Below are positions 1 to 6,194 of a stretch of 11,199 nt of DNA, piece after piece. The DNA comes from JBDLSY01 sp041170585. Lineage in GTDB: Bacteria; Pseudomonadota; Gammaproteobacteria; Burkholderiales; Burkholderiaceae_C. The stretch is taken from contig JBEDNN010000028.1 of the NCBI GenBank assembly GCA_041170585.1, forward strand, positions 1 through 11,199, read 5' to 3'. Both the position numbers and the translations under genes were made by a program. Within the stretch, counting starts at the first letter, position 1. Every line of letters begins with the position of its first letter. The notes under the pieces were generated by a model. That model was not told where the DNA came from and searched no databases. It saw nothing but the letters and a program-made list of their open reading frames with translations.

Positions 1-169
1 TTTTATTAAATAAAATACTTGACCATTCACTTAAAACTGTTTCTGTGTTAAGCCAATATTGCATTAACGGGTTAATCGGTTTTATTTTGCTTAATTGAAA
101 TAAATCTACAATTTCTGCTTCACTGTATTTTTTTAATTTATTGCGTTTTATTTTTTTTGTATCAGTCAT
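1..169 (-). CDS. Hypothetical protein, N-terminal fragment (cut by window edge)
   Basis: This gene reads leftward from an ATG whose complement is at 167-169 and stays open for 56 codons to the window edge, so only the N-terminus is visible. A GAGGA motif (complement at 176-180) lies 6 bases before the start and supports it. The fragment begins MTDTKKIKRNKLKKYSEAE, is very lysine-rich for about 15 residues, and continues with a region containing DLFQLSKIKP, MQYWLN and SEWSSILF. That pattern loosely recalls the start of some uncharacterised proteins that carry a PD-(D/E)XK nuclease-like domain. This is memory-based and weak, and no catalytic residue is in view. It lies downstream of rpsP on the same strand but beyond a terminator, so it is probably a separate unit. 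It is not rimM, the usual neighbour of rpsP. Confidence 0.6.
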   Translation of the reverse strand, partial: MTDTKKIKRNKLKKYSEAEIVDLFQLSKIKPINPLMQYWLNTETVLSEWSSILFNK

Positions 170-369
170 GGTCTATCCTCAATATTTAGATATTTAAAAT
201 AATTTATTTATTGTTTTTATCGGCAATATTAAAATAGCACTGATACAAGAAATTTAATAATTAAGAAGTAATTAGTAAAATCAATAAGACAATATACCAA
301 CATAAATACTGTAAAAGTTAAAAATTAAAATTTAACATTACTTTTTTATCTTAAAGCATCAAATACACA

Positions 370-389
370 AAAGCGGCCTAAGCCGCTTT
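370..389 (-). terminator. Rho-independent terminator of rpsP
   Basis: A perfect inverted repeat has the 8-bp arms AAAGCGGC and GCCGCTTT around a 4-base loop. It is the only GC-rich hairpin in any spacer of the window. It starts 23 bases past the rpsP stop on the minus strand and its second arm runs into TTTT, so it fits an intrinsic terminator for rpsP. The A-rich arm on the other side could give some termination in the plus direction too. Confidence 0.85.
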
Positions 390-412
390 CAAGTTATTAA
401 GTATTACTACGA

Positions 413-664
413 TTAAGCAGCAACAGGTTTTACTGTTTTAGCTAAACGAGAAACAGTGGGTGACATTTGCGCACCAACACCAATCCAGTAGGTTAAACGA
501 TCGGCAGCAATACGTAAAGATTCTGTGCCTTCAGAAGCAACTGGGTTATAAAAACCAATACGCTCAATAAAACGGCCATCACGACGGTTGCGTGAATCAG
601 TTGCAACTATATTATAAAAAGGGCGTTTTTTTGCACCACCACGAGATAAACGAATAACGACCAT
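413..664 (-). CDS. rpsP: 30S ribosomal protein S16
   Basis: S16 is a small-subunit ribosomal protein that binds 16S rRNA early in 30S assembly. The 83-residue product has the typical family length and hallmark sequence: MVVIRLSRGGAKKRPFYNIV at the start, then the DSRNRRDGRFIERIGFYNP segment, then the region around DRLTYWIGVGAQMSPTVSRL. The start is supported by an AGGAT motif (complement 671-675) 6 bases upstream. In many bacteria rpsP leads an operon with rimM, trmD and rplS. Here the next item is a strong terminator and then an unrelated gene, so S16 is transcribed alone. The 383-bp upstream spacer probably holds its promoter. No abnormality is seen in the protein. Confidence 0.97.
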   Translation of the reverse strand: MVVIRLSRGGAKKRPFYNIVATDSRNRRDGRFIERIGFYNPVASEGTESLRIAADRLTYWIGVGAQMSPTVSRLAKTVKPVAA

Positions 665-693
665 AAAAGAATCCTATAATTTTTGAAAATGTA

Positions 694-723
694 TTTATAC
701 TTTAGATGTCAGCATAAACACAA
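694..723 (-). promoter_or_regulatory. Candidate rpsP promoter
   Basis: Reading leftward, TTGTGT (complement 718-723) and TATAAA (complement 694-699) are separated by 18 bases and lie about 30 bases before the rpsP start. Each differs from the sigma-70 consensus (TTGACA, TATAAT). In DNA this AT-rich such matches arise easily by chance, so this is only a candidate. Confidence 0.25.
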
Positions 724-758
724 AGAGTTAATCAAACCATTTTAATTAAAATTAAGAG

Positions 759-785
759 AACTACTACTTGAGGAAAATAGTAGTT
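759..785. repeat. Inverted repeat (8-bp arms) upstream of rpsP
   Basis: AACTACTA at 759-766 and its exact complement TAGTAGTT at 778-785 flank an 11-base loop. The structure lies about 95 bases upstream of the rpsP start. It lacks a T-tract, so it does not look like a terminator. It could be an operator or a leader hairpin if the rpsP transcript starts far upstream, but nothing decides this. Confidence 0.4.
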
Positions 786-983
786 TGAGCCATTTAAAAT
801 AGTATTTTAACCTGAATATATTTATTATGGTGTAACAGTATTAGTAAATTTAATAAGAAAAAGTTAGCTTATACTTAATAGTAAGTATTTTAATATTTTA
901 ACTAATTATCTCAACTAAACAGCAAAGTTCAAGTATGTATTTGATATCATTGTGATTACTGCATAGTTTTGAATGAGTATTAA

Positions 984-1026
984 AAATATCTTTAAATATC
1001 TTTAAATATCTTTAAAGATATTTAAA
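984..1026. repeat. 10-bp tandem repeat ending in a 26-bp perfect palindrome
   Basis: Three direct copies of AAATATCTTT (984-993, 994-1003, 1004-1013) are followed directly by one inverted copy, AAAGATATTT (1014-1023). The last direct and the inverted copy, with three flanking bases each side, form an uninterrupted 26-bp palindrome at 1001-1026. It starts about 20 bases past the stop of the H-NS-like gene on the minus strand. It may act as a weak AU-only terminator or 3'-end stabiliser, or it may be just a repeat that grew by slippage. Confidence 0.75.
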
Positions 1027-1047
1027 AACTAGCTTATATACAAAATA

Positions 1048-1392
1048 TTAAGATACTACTAAAAATTGTTCTAATAATGCACCACCATCAATAGCATCAG
1101 CTAACCAACGCGGTTGAACACCACGACCTGTCCAAACATTTCCATGTGTGTCTTTATACTTGGCTTCAATTTTCTTACCTGCACTTGGGTGGCTACGACC
1201 GATTTTAGCTGACTTAGTATTTTTTTCAGCTTTTATATTTAACTCAATTAGTGTAAAATTGTGTTCAGCAATTGTTGCTTTAACTTGGTCTAATACAATA
1301 GCACGTGCAGCTTGAATTTGCTCTAATGCTTGAGCTTCTAATATAGCTGCTTGCGCACGTAACTCATTGGCTTGTCTCATTAAATCATTCAT
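1048..1392 (-). CDS. H-NS family nucleoid-associated protein
   Basis: The 114-residue product has the layout of an H-NS-type DNA-binding protein. Residues 1-55 form a predicted helical, Ala/Gln/Glu-rich oligomerisation region. A basic, flexible linker follows (about 55-77, with SAKIGRSHPSAGKK). The C-terminal DNA-binding domain has KYKDTHGNVWTGRGVQPRWL at 78-97. The W-T-G-R-G-x-x-P-R-W core matches the hook that H-NS proteins insert into the minor groove of AT-rich DNA. Such proteins compact DNA and silence AT-rich or acquired genes, which fits a genome with such AT-rich spacers. Only a weak TGGAA precedes the start at about 6 bases. The gene stands alone and is divergent from dusB across a 421-bp repeat-rich spacer, so autoregulation there is plausible. 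The family is clear, but which H-NS branch it belongs to is not. Confidence 0.9.
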   Translation of the reverse strand: MNDLMRQANELRAQAAILEAQALEQIQAARAIVLDQVKATIAEHNFTLIELNIKAEKNTKSAKIGRSHPSAGKKIEAKYKDTHGNVWTGRGVQPRWLADAIDGGALLEQFLVVS

Positions 1393-1413
1393 AAATATTC
1401 CAGTAAGTGTTAA

Positions 1414-1437
1414 TAAGGTACTAATTAAGGTACTAAT
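1414..1437. repeat. 12-bp tandem repeat, 2 copies
   Basis: TAAGGTACTAAT is present twice head to tail, at 1414-1425 and 1426-1437, 22 to 45 bases upstream of the H-NS-like start codon. It would lie in that gene's leader or core promoter. Confidence 0.7.
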
Positions 1438-1447
1438 TAATAAGATG

Positions 1448-1478
1448 TTAATTATTAATTAATTATTAATTAATTATT
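1448..1478. repeat. 11-bp tandem repeat, about 2.8 copies
   Basis: The unit TTAATTATTAA occurs at 1448-1458 and 1459-1469, with a partial third copy to 1478. It is pure A/T and starts ten bases after the 12-bp array. Confidence 0.75.
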
Positions 1479-1551
1479 GTATACTAAAATTATAATACAT
1501 AGTATTTTTTACGTATTTTTTCAGTATACAATATATCTTTAATACAAATAT

Positions 1552-1598
1552 GTAAACAGTAAATAGTAAACAGTAAATAGTAAACAGTAAATAGTAAA
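1552..1598. repeat. 14-bp tandem repeat made of two heptamers, about 3.4 copies
   Basis: GTAAACAGTAAATA repeats exactly at 1552-1565, 1566-1579 and 1580-1593, ending with GTAAA. Each unit is itself two heptamers, GTAAACA and GTAAATA, differing at one base. The array can therefore be read as six heptamers plus a partial seventh. Exact copy identity suggests recent expansion or homogenisation. Confidence 0.85.
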
Positions 1599-1813
1599 TT
1601 ATCATATTTAATAAAGTTGTACATTAGTTAATGTGCTGTATTTTTTATTTTTTGCTATATTAAATTATTAAATAATAAAGTGATAATAAAATGATACTTA
1701 AGTGATAATTAAGTGCTTATTAAATGGTTATCAAAAATAATTATCAATACAATTAAAATTATTTTTAATCGTATTAAATTGGCTTGTCATTGTAAAAAAG
1801 ATACTACAAATAT

Positions 1814-2854
1814 ATGCTTAATTTACGTATTGGTCGTCATGTGTTAACCAATAATGTAATGGTTGCACCTATGGCGGGCGTAACTGATAGGCCTTTTAGA
1901 ATATTAACTAAGCGTTTAGGTGCAGGGTATGCTGTTAGTGAAATGGCAGCCAGTAATCCAAAACTATGGGCTACGGTTAAAACAACACGGCGTTTAAACC
2001 ACGAAGGTGAATCAACACCCATTGCTGTACAAATAGCAGGTGCTGACCCCATTATGATGGCACAAACGGCTGCTTTTAATATTGATAAAGGTGCAGATAT
2101 TATTGATATTAATATGGGGTGTCCTGCTAAAAAAGTATGCAATGTAGCTTGTGGATCTGCCTTATTACAACACGAAGCGTTAGTTGGAAAAATTTTAGAT
2201 GCAGTCGTTGCAGCAGCAACGCCACACAATGTACCTGTTACTTTAAAGTTTCGTACGGGCTGGAATCGCGACAATAAAAATGCTTTGAAAATTGCAGCCA
2301 TTGCAGAAGCGGCAGGCATTGCGATATTAACTTTACATGGCCGTACACGGGCTGATTTGTATACGGGTGATGCCGAGTATGACACTATTGCTGCCGTTAA
2401 AGCTTATGTCAATATCCCCGTGATTGCAAACGGTGATATTACTACGCCCGCTAAAGCCCGTGCAGTATTGAATTATACCCAAGCTGATGCCATTATGATT
2501 GGGCGTGCAGGACAAGGTAGACCTTGGTTATATGGTCAGGTAGCATATTTTTTAACTGATGGTATATTATTACCAGAACCCACTATTAGTAGTATGCGCT
2601 TGATTTTATTAGAACACCTTGAAGACCATTATGCTTTTTATGGTGAATATCAAGGTGTACGAACTGCACGTAAGCATATTCAATGGTATTTTCAATATAC
2701 TGTTGGATTTGATACCTTTTGGCAGCAGTTAGTATTAATAGACGATACTTATTTGCAATATCAAGCAGTCGCTAACTATTTAGACAGCTTAATAGATGCC
2801 CAACATACTTGGGGGCAAAACCCTATGTTTAAAAATTGTGTTACTACGATTTAG
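1814..2854 (+). CDS. dusB: tRNA-dihydrouridine synthase B
   Basis: DusB is an FMN-dependent enzyme that uses NADPH to reduce specific uridines of tRNA to dihydrouridine. The 346-residue product is slightly longer than E. coli DusB. The TIM-barrel motifs appear in order: APMAGVTDRPFR (18-29) near the FMN site, NMGCPAKKVCN (100-110) with the expected catalytic Cys103, KFRTGW (145-150), LHGRTR (174-179), PVIANGDI (202-209), and DAIMIGRAGQGRPW (225-238) near the phosphate-binding end. A helical C-terminal tRNA-binding region follows. The ATG start gives the usual short lead into the barrel, but no clear Shine-Dalgarno is seen. In enterobacteria dusB is followed by fis; here uup follows after a repeat-filled spacer and fis is absent. 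Assignment to DusB rather than DusA or DusC rests on the MGCPAKKV motif. Confidence 0.95.
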   Translation: MLNLRIGRHVLTNNVMVAPMAGVTDRPFRILTKRLGAGYAVSEMAASNPKLWATVKTTRRLNHEGESTPIAVQIAGADPIMMAQTAAFNIDKGADIIDINMGCPAKKVCNVACGSALLQHEALVGKILDAVVAAATPHNVPVTLKFRTGWNRDNKNALKIAAIAEAAGIAILTLHGRTRADLYTGDAEYDTIAAVKAYVNIPVIANGDITTPAKARAVLNYTQADAIMIGRAGQGRPWLYGQVAYFLTDGILLPEPTISSMRLILLEHLEDHYAFYGEYQGVRTARKHIQWYFQYTVGFDTFWQQLVLIDDTYLQYQAVANYLDSLIDAQHTWGQNPMFKNCVTTI

Positions 2855-2872
2855 ATAAATTCTTAAACATAT

Positions 2873-2969
2873 TTTATTATTTATTATTTATTATTTATTA
2901 TTTATTATTTATTATTTATTATTTATTATTTATTATTTATTATTTTATTATTTTATTATTTAATAATAA
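2873..2969. repeat. Heptamer tandem array (about 10 copies) with 8-bp variants and a terminal inverted repeat
   Basis: A TTATTAT-type heptamer repeats with strict 7-bp periodicity from about 2873 to 2945: the A residues alternate at spacings of 3 and 4. Two units lengthened to 8 bp by an extra T follow (to about 2960). The end, TTATTATT then AATAATAA around 2953-2969, is an inverted repeat. The array fills most of the 157-bp spacer between dusB and uup. An AU-only hairpin of this kind is unlikely to terminate efficiently. Confidence 0.9.
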
Positions 2970-3011
2970 TACAATTAAAGCCACATAAAACTACATAATC
3001 TACAATAACAC

Positions 3012-4937
3012 ATGGCCTTAATTACACTTTCCAATATTCAACTTGCTTTCGGGCATGTCGCACTACTTGATGGCGTTGATTTTTCATTACAACCGCTTGA
3101 GCGTGTCGGTTTAATCGGACGCAATGGGGCAGGTAAAAGTAGTTTTTTAAAACTATTAGCAGGCACACAAAAGCCTGATGACGGTCTAATACAACAGCAG
3201 CAACACTTACGGTGTGCTTATGTCGCACAAGAAGCTGATTTTAATGAAGATGCGACTATTTTTGATACAGTTGCTGCACCGCTGCATACCGTACGCGAAG
3301 CACGGGCACAATACGAAGACCTTGCTTGTGATGCCAATGCTGATATGCTTAAGCTCACTCAATTACAAGATTTAATTGATTCAAACGATGGGTGGAATTG
3401 GGAAACACGGGTAGATACGGTATTAACACGTTTACAAATTGAAGGCTCTGTATTAATCAGTACTTTGTCTGGTGGACAAAAAAAACGAGTGGCACTGGCA
3501 CAAGGTTTAGTAACTACACCTGATGTACTATTGTTAGATGAACCAACCAATCATTTAGATATGAAAACGATTGATTGGTTAGCCACATTGTTGTGTGATA
3601 CGCCCTGTGCTTTAATTTTTATTACGCATGACCGCGCATTTTTAGACACAGTTGCTACCCGTATCGTTGAATTAGACCGTGGTTTATTGCGTAGTTATCC
3701 TGGTAATTTTGCCGCTTGGCAAGCAGCACGTGCTTTAGAACTCAATGCTGAATCTTTAGAAAATGCCCGTGCCGATAAACTGTTAGCGCAAGAAGAAATT
3801 TGGGTGCGTCAAGGCGTACAAGCACGGCGTACGCGGGCTCAATACCGCGTCAATCAATTAAATATTTTACGTAAAGCACGCAGTGAACGGCGTGACCAAG
3901 TCGGACAAGTTAAATTAGAGGTAGATGCCAGTTCACGTAGCGGCAAACTGGTTGCTGAATTAGAATGCGTCAATGTATCTTTTGGTAATAAAGTTATTTT
4001 AAAAGACTTTACTGCGACCATTTTACGAGGCGATAAAATCGGTTTAATTGGCCGTAATGGTGCAGGAAAAACAACATTATTACGAACTATTTTGGGAGAG
4101 CTACCGCCAAACAGTGGTACTGTTAAAACGGGTAGTAATATTCAAGTGGCTTATTTTGACCAATTGCGTGAACAATTGGATTTAGATAAAACTTTAGTTG
4201 AAACGATTAGTCCGGGTACAGAATGGATTGAATTAGCAGGGCAAAGAAAACATGTTATGAGTTATTTAGGGGACTTTTTATTTAGCCCCGCTAGAGCTAA
4301 CTCACCCGTACGTAGTTTAAGTGGTGGTGAGCGAAACCGCTTATTATTAGCACGGCTGTTTGCACGTCCCGCTAATGTACTCGTATTAGATGAACCCACC
4401 AATGATTTAGACATTGATACACTAGAATTACTTGAGCAATTGTTGGGTGAGTATGCCGGCACAGTTTTTTTAGTTAGCCATGACCGTGCTTTTTTAGACA
4501 ATGTAGTGACCAGCTTAATTGTGCATGAAGGCGATGATACGCTTGAAAATACCTTAAATAATGGTTCGGGTTATTGGCGAGAGTATGAGGGCGGTATTAC
4601 GGATTGGCAGCAACAAACAGCACGTGCCGCACAAGCAAACAAAGTGAATGCCGTTAAAACAGTTATTTTGCCTAAAAATATTATCAATGTTAATCATATT
4701 GATACCGCTTCAATTGTAACTACGCCTATTAAAAAATTAAGCTATAAAGACAAGCAGTTATTAGAAAAATTACCTAATGAAATTGCGGCACTTGAGCTTG
4801 AACAACAGGCTATTCAACTTAAACTGAGCCAGCCTAACACTTACAACAATGATACAAGTATAGTAATAAAGCGTATGAGCGAAATTGAGCAGTTACTTGA
4901 TGAAAAATTAACTCAATGGGCAGCTTTAGAAACTTAA
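3012..4937 (+). CDS. uup: ABC-F family ATPase Uup
   Basis: Uup is a soluble ABC-F protein with two ATPase domains and no membrane part. Such proteins act on the ribosome, and Uup has also been tied to DNA transactions such as precise transposon excision. Domain 1 has Walker A GRNGAGKSS (36-44), signature LSGGQ (152-156), Walker B LLLDEPTNHLD (173-183) and the switch histidine in ITHDRAF (204-210). An ABC-F linker with many charged residues lies at about 243-310. Domain 2 has Walker A GRNGAGKTT (347-355), signature LSGGE (436-440), Walker B LVLDEPTNDLD (457-467) and SHDRAF (489-494). The tail (about 575-641) is predicted coiled coil, as in Uup, where it binds DNA. The length of 641 is close to E. 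coli Uup. The C-terminal coiled coil argues for Uup over EttA or YbiT. No Shine-Dalgarno is visible. Confidence 0.93.
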   Translation: MALITLSNIQLAFGHVALLDGVDFSLQPLERVGLIGRNGAGKSSFLKLLAGTQKPDDGLIQQQQHLRCAYVAQEADFNEDATIFDTVAAPLHTVREARAQYEDLACDANADMLKLTQLQDLIDSNDGWNWETRVDTVLTRLQIEGSVLISTLSGGQKKRVALAQGLVTTPDVLLLDEPTNHLDMKTIDWLATLLCDTPCALIFITHDRAFLDTVATRIVELDRGLLRSYPGNFAAWQAARALELNAESLENARADKLLAQEEIWVRQGVQARRTRAQYRVNQLNILRKARSERRDQVGQVKLEVDASSRSGKLVAELECVNVSFGNKVILKDFTATILRGDKIGLIGRNGAGKTTLLRTILGELPPNSGTVKTGSNIQVAYFDQLREQLDLDKTLVETISPGTEWIELAGQRKHVMSYLGDFLFSPARANSPVRSLSGGERNRLLLARLFARPANVLVLDEPTNDLDIDTLELLEQLLGEYAGTVFLVSHDRAFLDNVVTSLIVHEGDDTLENTLNNGSGYWREYEGGITDWQQQTARAAQANKVNAVKTVILPKNIINVNHIDTASIVTTPIKKLSYKDKQLLEKLPNEIAALELEQQAIQLKLSQPNTYNNDTSIVIKRMSEIEQLLDEKLTQWAALET

Positions 4938-4941
4938 TGAT

Positions 4942-4970
4942 ATTAATAATATTTACAAATAATATTTACA
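4942..4970. repeat. 13-bp tandem repeat, 2 copies, upstream of the YjiA-type gene
   Basis: AATAATATTTACA occurs at 4945-4957 and 4958-4970 in the 62-bp spacer after uup. The 16-mer ATTAATAATATTTACA at 4942-4957 recurs exactly at 5983-5998, just past the end of the next gene. Confidence 0.8.
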
Positions 4971-4999
4971 GATAATACTTAAAAAATAAAACGAACTTT

Positions 5000-5980
5000 A
5001 TGACTATAAATACTTTAATTCCTGTTACGATTTTTACTGGTTTTTTAGGGGCAGGTAAAACTACTTTATTACAACGCATTTTAACTGAACAACACGGGCA
5101 AAAAATTGCCGTGATTGAAAACGAATTTGGTGCAGAAAGTATTGACAATGATTTACTGACTCACCTTGCAGGTGAACAATTAGTAGAAATGAATAATGGC
5201 TGTATTTGCTGTACTGTTCGTGGTGATTTATCAAAAATGTTGCGTGAATTGTACGAAAAACGTCAAGCAGGTACAATCAATTTTGAACGCGTGATTATTG
5301 AAACAACGGGTATGGCTAATCCTGGGCCTGTTGCACAAACATTTTTTATGGATGAATTTGTTGCTGAACATTATTTATTAGATGCCATTATTACCATTGT
5401 TGATGCTAAACATGGTATGCAAACATTGACTGAACAAGAAGAAGCACAAGCACAAGTTGCATTTGCCGACCGTATTTTAATAAGTAAACGTGATTTGGTT
5501 GATGATGCTGCGTTTAATATACTCAAACAACGTTTAGTCAAAATGAATCCCCGTGCACCTATCACGGCTATTCATTTCGGAAGTGTAGATATTAAAGAGA
5601 TATTAGATATTCGTGGCTTTAATTTAAACGCGGTATTAGACATTTCGCCCGAATTTTTAATCAGCGATGCCCATAGCCACGACGATACAGTCAGTAGCTT
5701 TGTATTTACAACTGAACGTTTAGTTGATGGCAAAAAATTTGAAGATTTTATGGGGGCTATTACCCAAGTATATGGCGAAAATATGTTGCGTTATAAAGGC
5801 ATATTGGCATTACATGGTATGGAACGCCGTATGGTGTTTCAGGGTGTACATATGATGATGGGAGCAGATGCAGGCAAGCCGTGGGCAAAAGGTGAAAAAC
5901 GTACTAGTAAAATGGTTTTTATTGGGAAAAAATTACCAGAAAAAACTATCATTGAAGGTTTAAAACAATGTTTGCATTAA
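5000..5980 (+). CDS. yjiA: G3E-family GTPase, YjiA/CobW type
   Basis: This is a P-loop GTPase of the G3E family, whose members deliver metals or serve as metal-responsive chaperones. YjiA and related COG0523 proteins bind zinc and other divalent metals. The 326-residue product has Walker A GFLGAGKTT (14-22), the ENEFG segment (40-44), the family's metal-binding CxCC motif as CICC (68-71), Walker B region IIETTGMANPGP (99-110), and SKRD (162-165) at the NKxD guanine-specificity position. A CobW C-terminal domain occupies roughly 210-326 (for example LRYKGILALHG). There is no His-rich tail, as some paralogues have. No Shine-Dalgarno precedes the ATG. Nothing nearby is a metal uptake gene, so the physiological metal is unknown. 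The symbol follows the E. coli homologue of similar size. Confidence 0.88.
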   Translation: MTINTLIPVTIFTGFLGAGKTTLLQRILTEQHGQKIAVIENEFGAESIDNDLLTHLAGEQLVEMNNGCICCTVRGDLSKMLRELYEKRQAGTINFERVIIETTGMANPGPVAQTFFMDEFVAEHYLLDAIITIVDAKHGMQTLTEQEEAQAQVAFADRILISKRDLVDDAAFNILKQRLVKMNPRAPITAIHFGSVDIKEILDIRGFNLNAVLDISPEFLISDAHSHDDTVSSFVFTTERLVDGKKFEDFMGAITQVYGENMLRYKGILALHGMERRMVFQGVHMMMGADAGKPWAKGEKRTSKMVFIGKKLPEKTIIEGLKQCLH

Positions 5981-5988
5981 TAATTAAT

Positions 5989-6173
5989 AATATTTACATT
6001 AATGAATTAATGGTATTGCTACTTAAAAATAGTTTTTGTATTTTTTATCTAAAATAAGCCTTATTTTTGCTAAGAAATTATTATAAATATACGACTTAAC
6101 CATATTAAAGTAGCAATGCCGAATTAATAATATCTATATTAATGAGTTAATAATATTTATATTAATAATTAAT
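5989..6173. repeat. 23-bp tandem array (3 copies), split by an inserted segment
   Basis: Three near-identical units lie at 5989-6011 (23 bp), 6129-6151 (23 bp) and 6152-6173 (22 bp). They share the pattern AATATYTAYATTAATGARTT then AAT, with the third copy missing one base. A partial unit (about 5976-5988) precedes the first and includes the stop codon of the YjiA-type gene. Units 2 and 3 are adjacent; units 1 and 2 are separated by exactly the 109-bp inverted-repeat segment plus one 8-bp flank copy (6012-6128). The original array was therefore probably continuous. Confidence 0.8.
6012..6120. mobile_element. 109-bp MITE-like element with terminal inverted repeats and 8-bp flanking direct repeats
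   Basis: The left end GGTATTGCTACTT (6012-6024) matches the complement of the right end (6108-6120) at 12 of 13 bases, and the match extends to 19 of 23 bases (6012-6034 against 6098-6120). The 8-mer GAATTAAT abuts both ends exactly, at 6004-6011 and 6121-6128, as expected for a target-site duplication. Inside there is no open frame, only a small hairpin (AAAATAA, 6051-6057; TTATTTT, 6061-6067). Excising the element and one 8-mer restores a continuous 23-bp tandem array. An 8-bp duplication is known for the IS6 and IS66 families, and the GG-ended tip recalls IS6 ends, but the family cannot be assigned here. The alternative is a long-armed transcript hairpin after the YjiA-type gene. Confidence 0.65.
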
Positions 6174-6194
6174 AATCAACTCATTGTATAAATA

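Larger units (their letters stand above)
665..1047. other. 383-bp non-coding spacer between rpsP and the H-NS-like gene
   Basis: I see no credible open frame here on either strand. The spacer must hold the rpsP promoter and the 3' end of the H-NS-like transcript. From right to left it contains a 26-bp palindrome with 10-bp direct repeats (984-1026), a small hairpin with 7-bp arms ATACTTA and TAAGTAT (871-888), and a hairpin with 8-bp arms (759-785). The rest is AT-rich sequence with no structure I recognise. Confidence 0.7.
1393..1813. other. 421-bp divergent spacer between the H-NS-like gene and dusB
   Basis: No gene is seen here. The spacer must carry the two divergent promoters but I cannot place them with confidence. 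On the minus strand a TATAAT (complement 1491-1496) lies about 100 bases before the H-NS-like start, without a good -35 partner. Three different tandem arrays lie inside: a 12-bp unit at 1414-1437, an 11-bp unit at 1448-1478 and a 14-bp unit at 1552-1598. Being extremely A/T-rich, the region would be a natural binding site for the H-NS-like protein encoded beside it. Confidence 0.7.

Noticed and set aside
665..1047. Possible small gene or regulatory RNA between rpsP and the H-NS-like gene
   Set aside because: Every open frame is short and AT-biased, and there is no promoter-terminator pair. The hairpins seen do not amount to a known RNA family.
1552..1598. Spaced repeats as a possible CRISPR array
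   Set aside because: Units of 7-14 bp abut directly with no unique spacers, so they are tandem repeats. The same holds for the other arrays in the window.
1837..2385. 182-codon open frame on the minus strand, opposite dusB
   Set aside because: It lies fully within a clear dusB, has no recognisable domain or ribosome binding site, and antisense open frames are common opposite conserved genes.
6012..6120. Simple intrinsic terminator for the YjiA-type gene
   Set aside because: The arms are about 63 bases apart and not followed by a T-tract, and the exact 8-bp flanking duplication with restored array periodicity fits an insertion better. The small inner hairpin could still terminate weakly.
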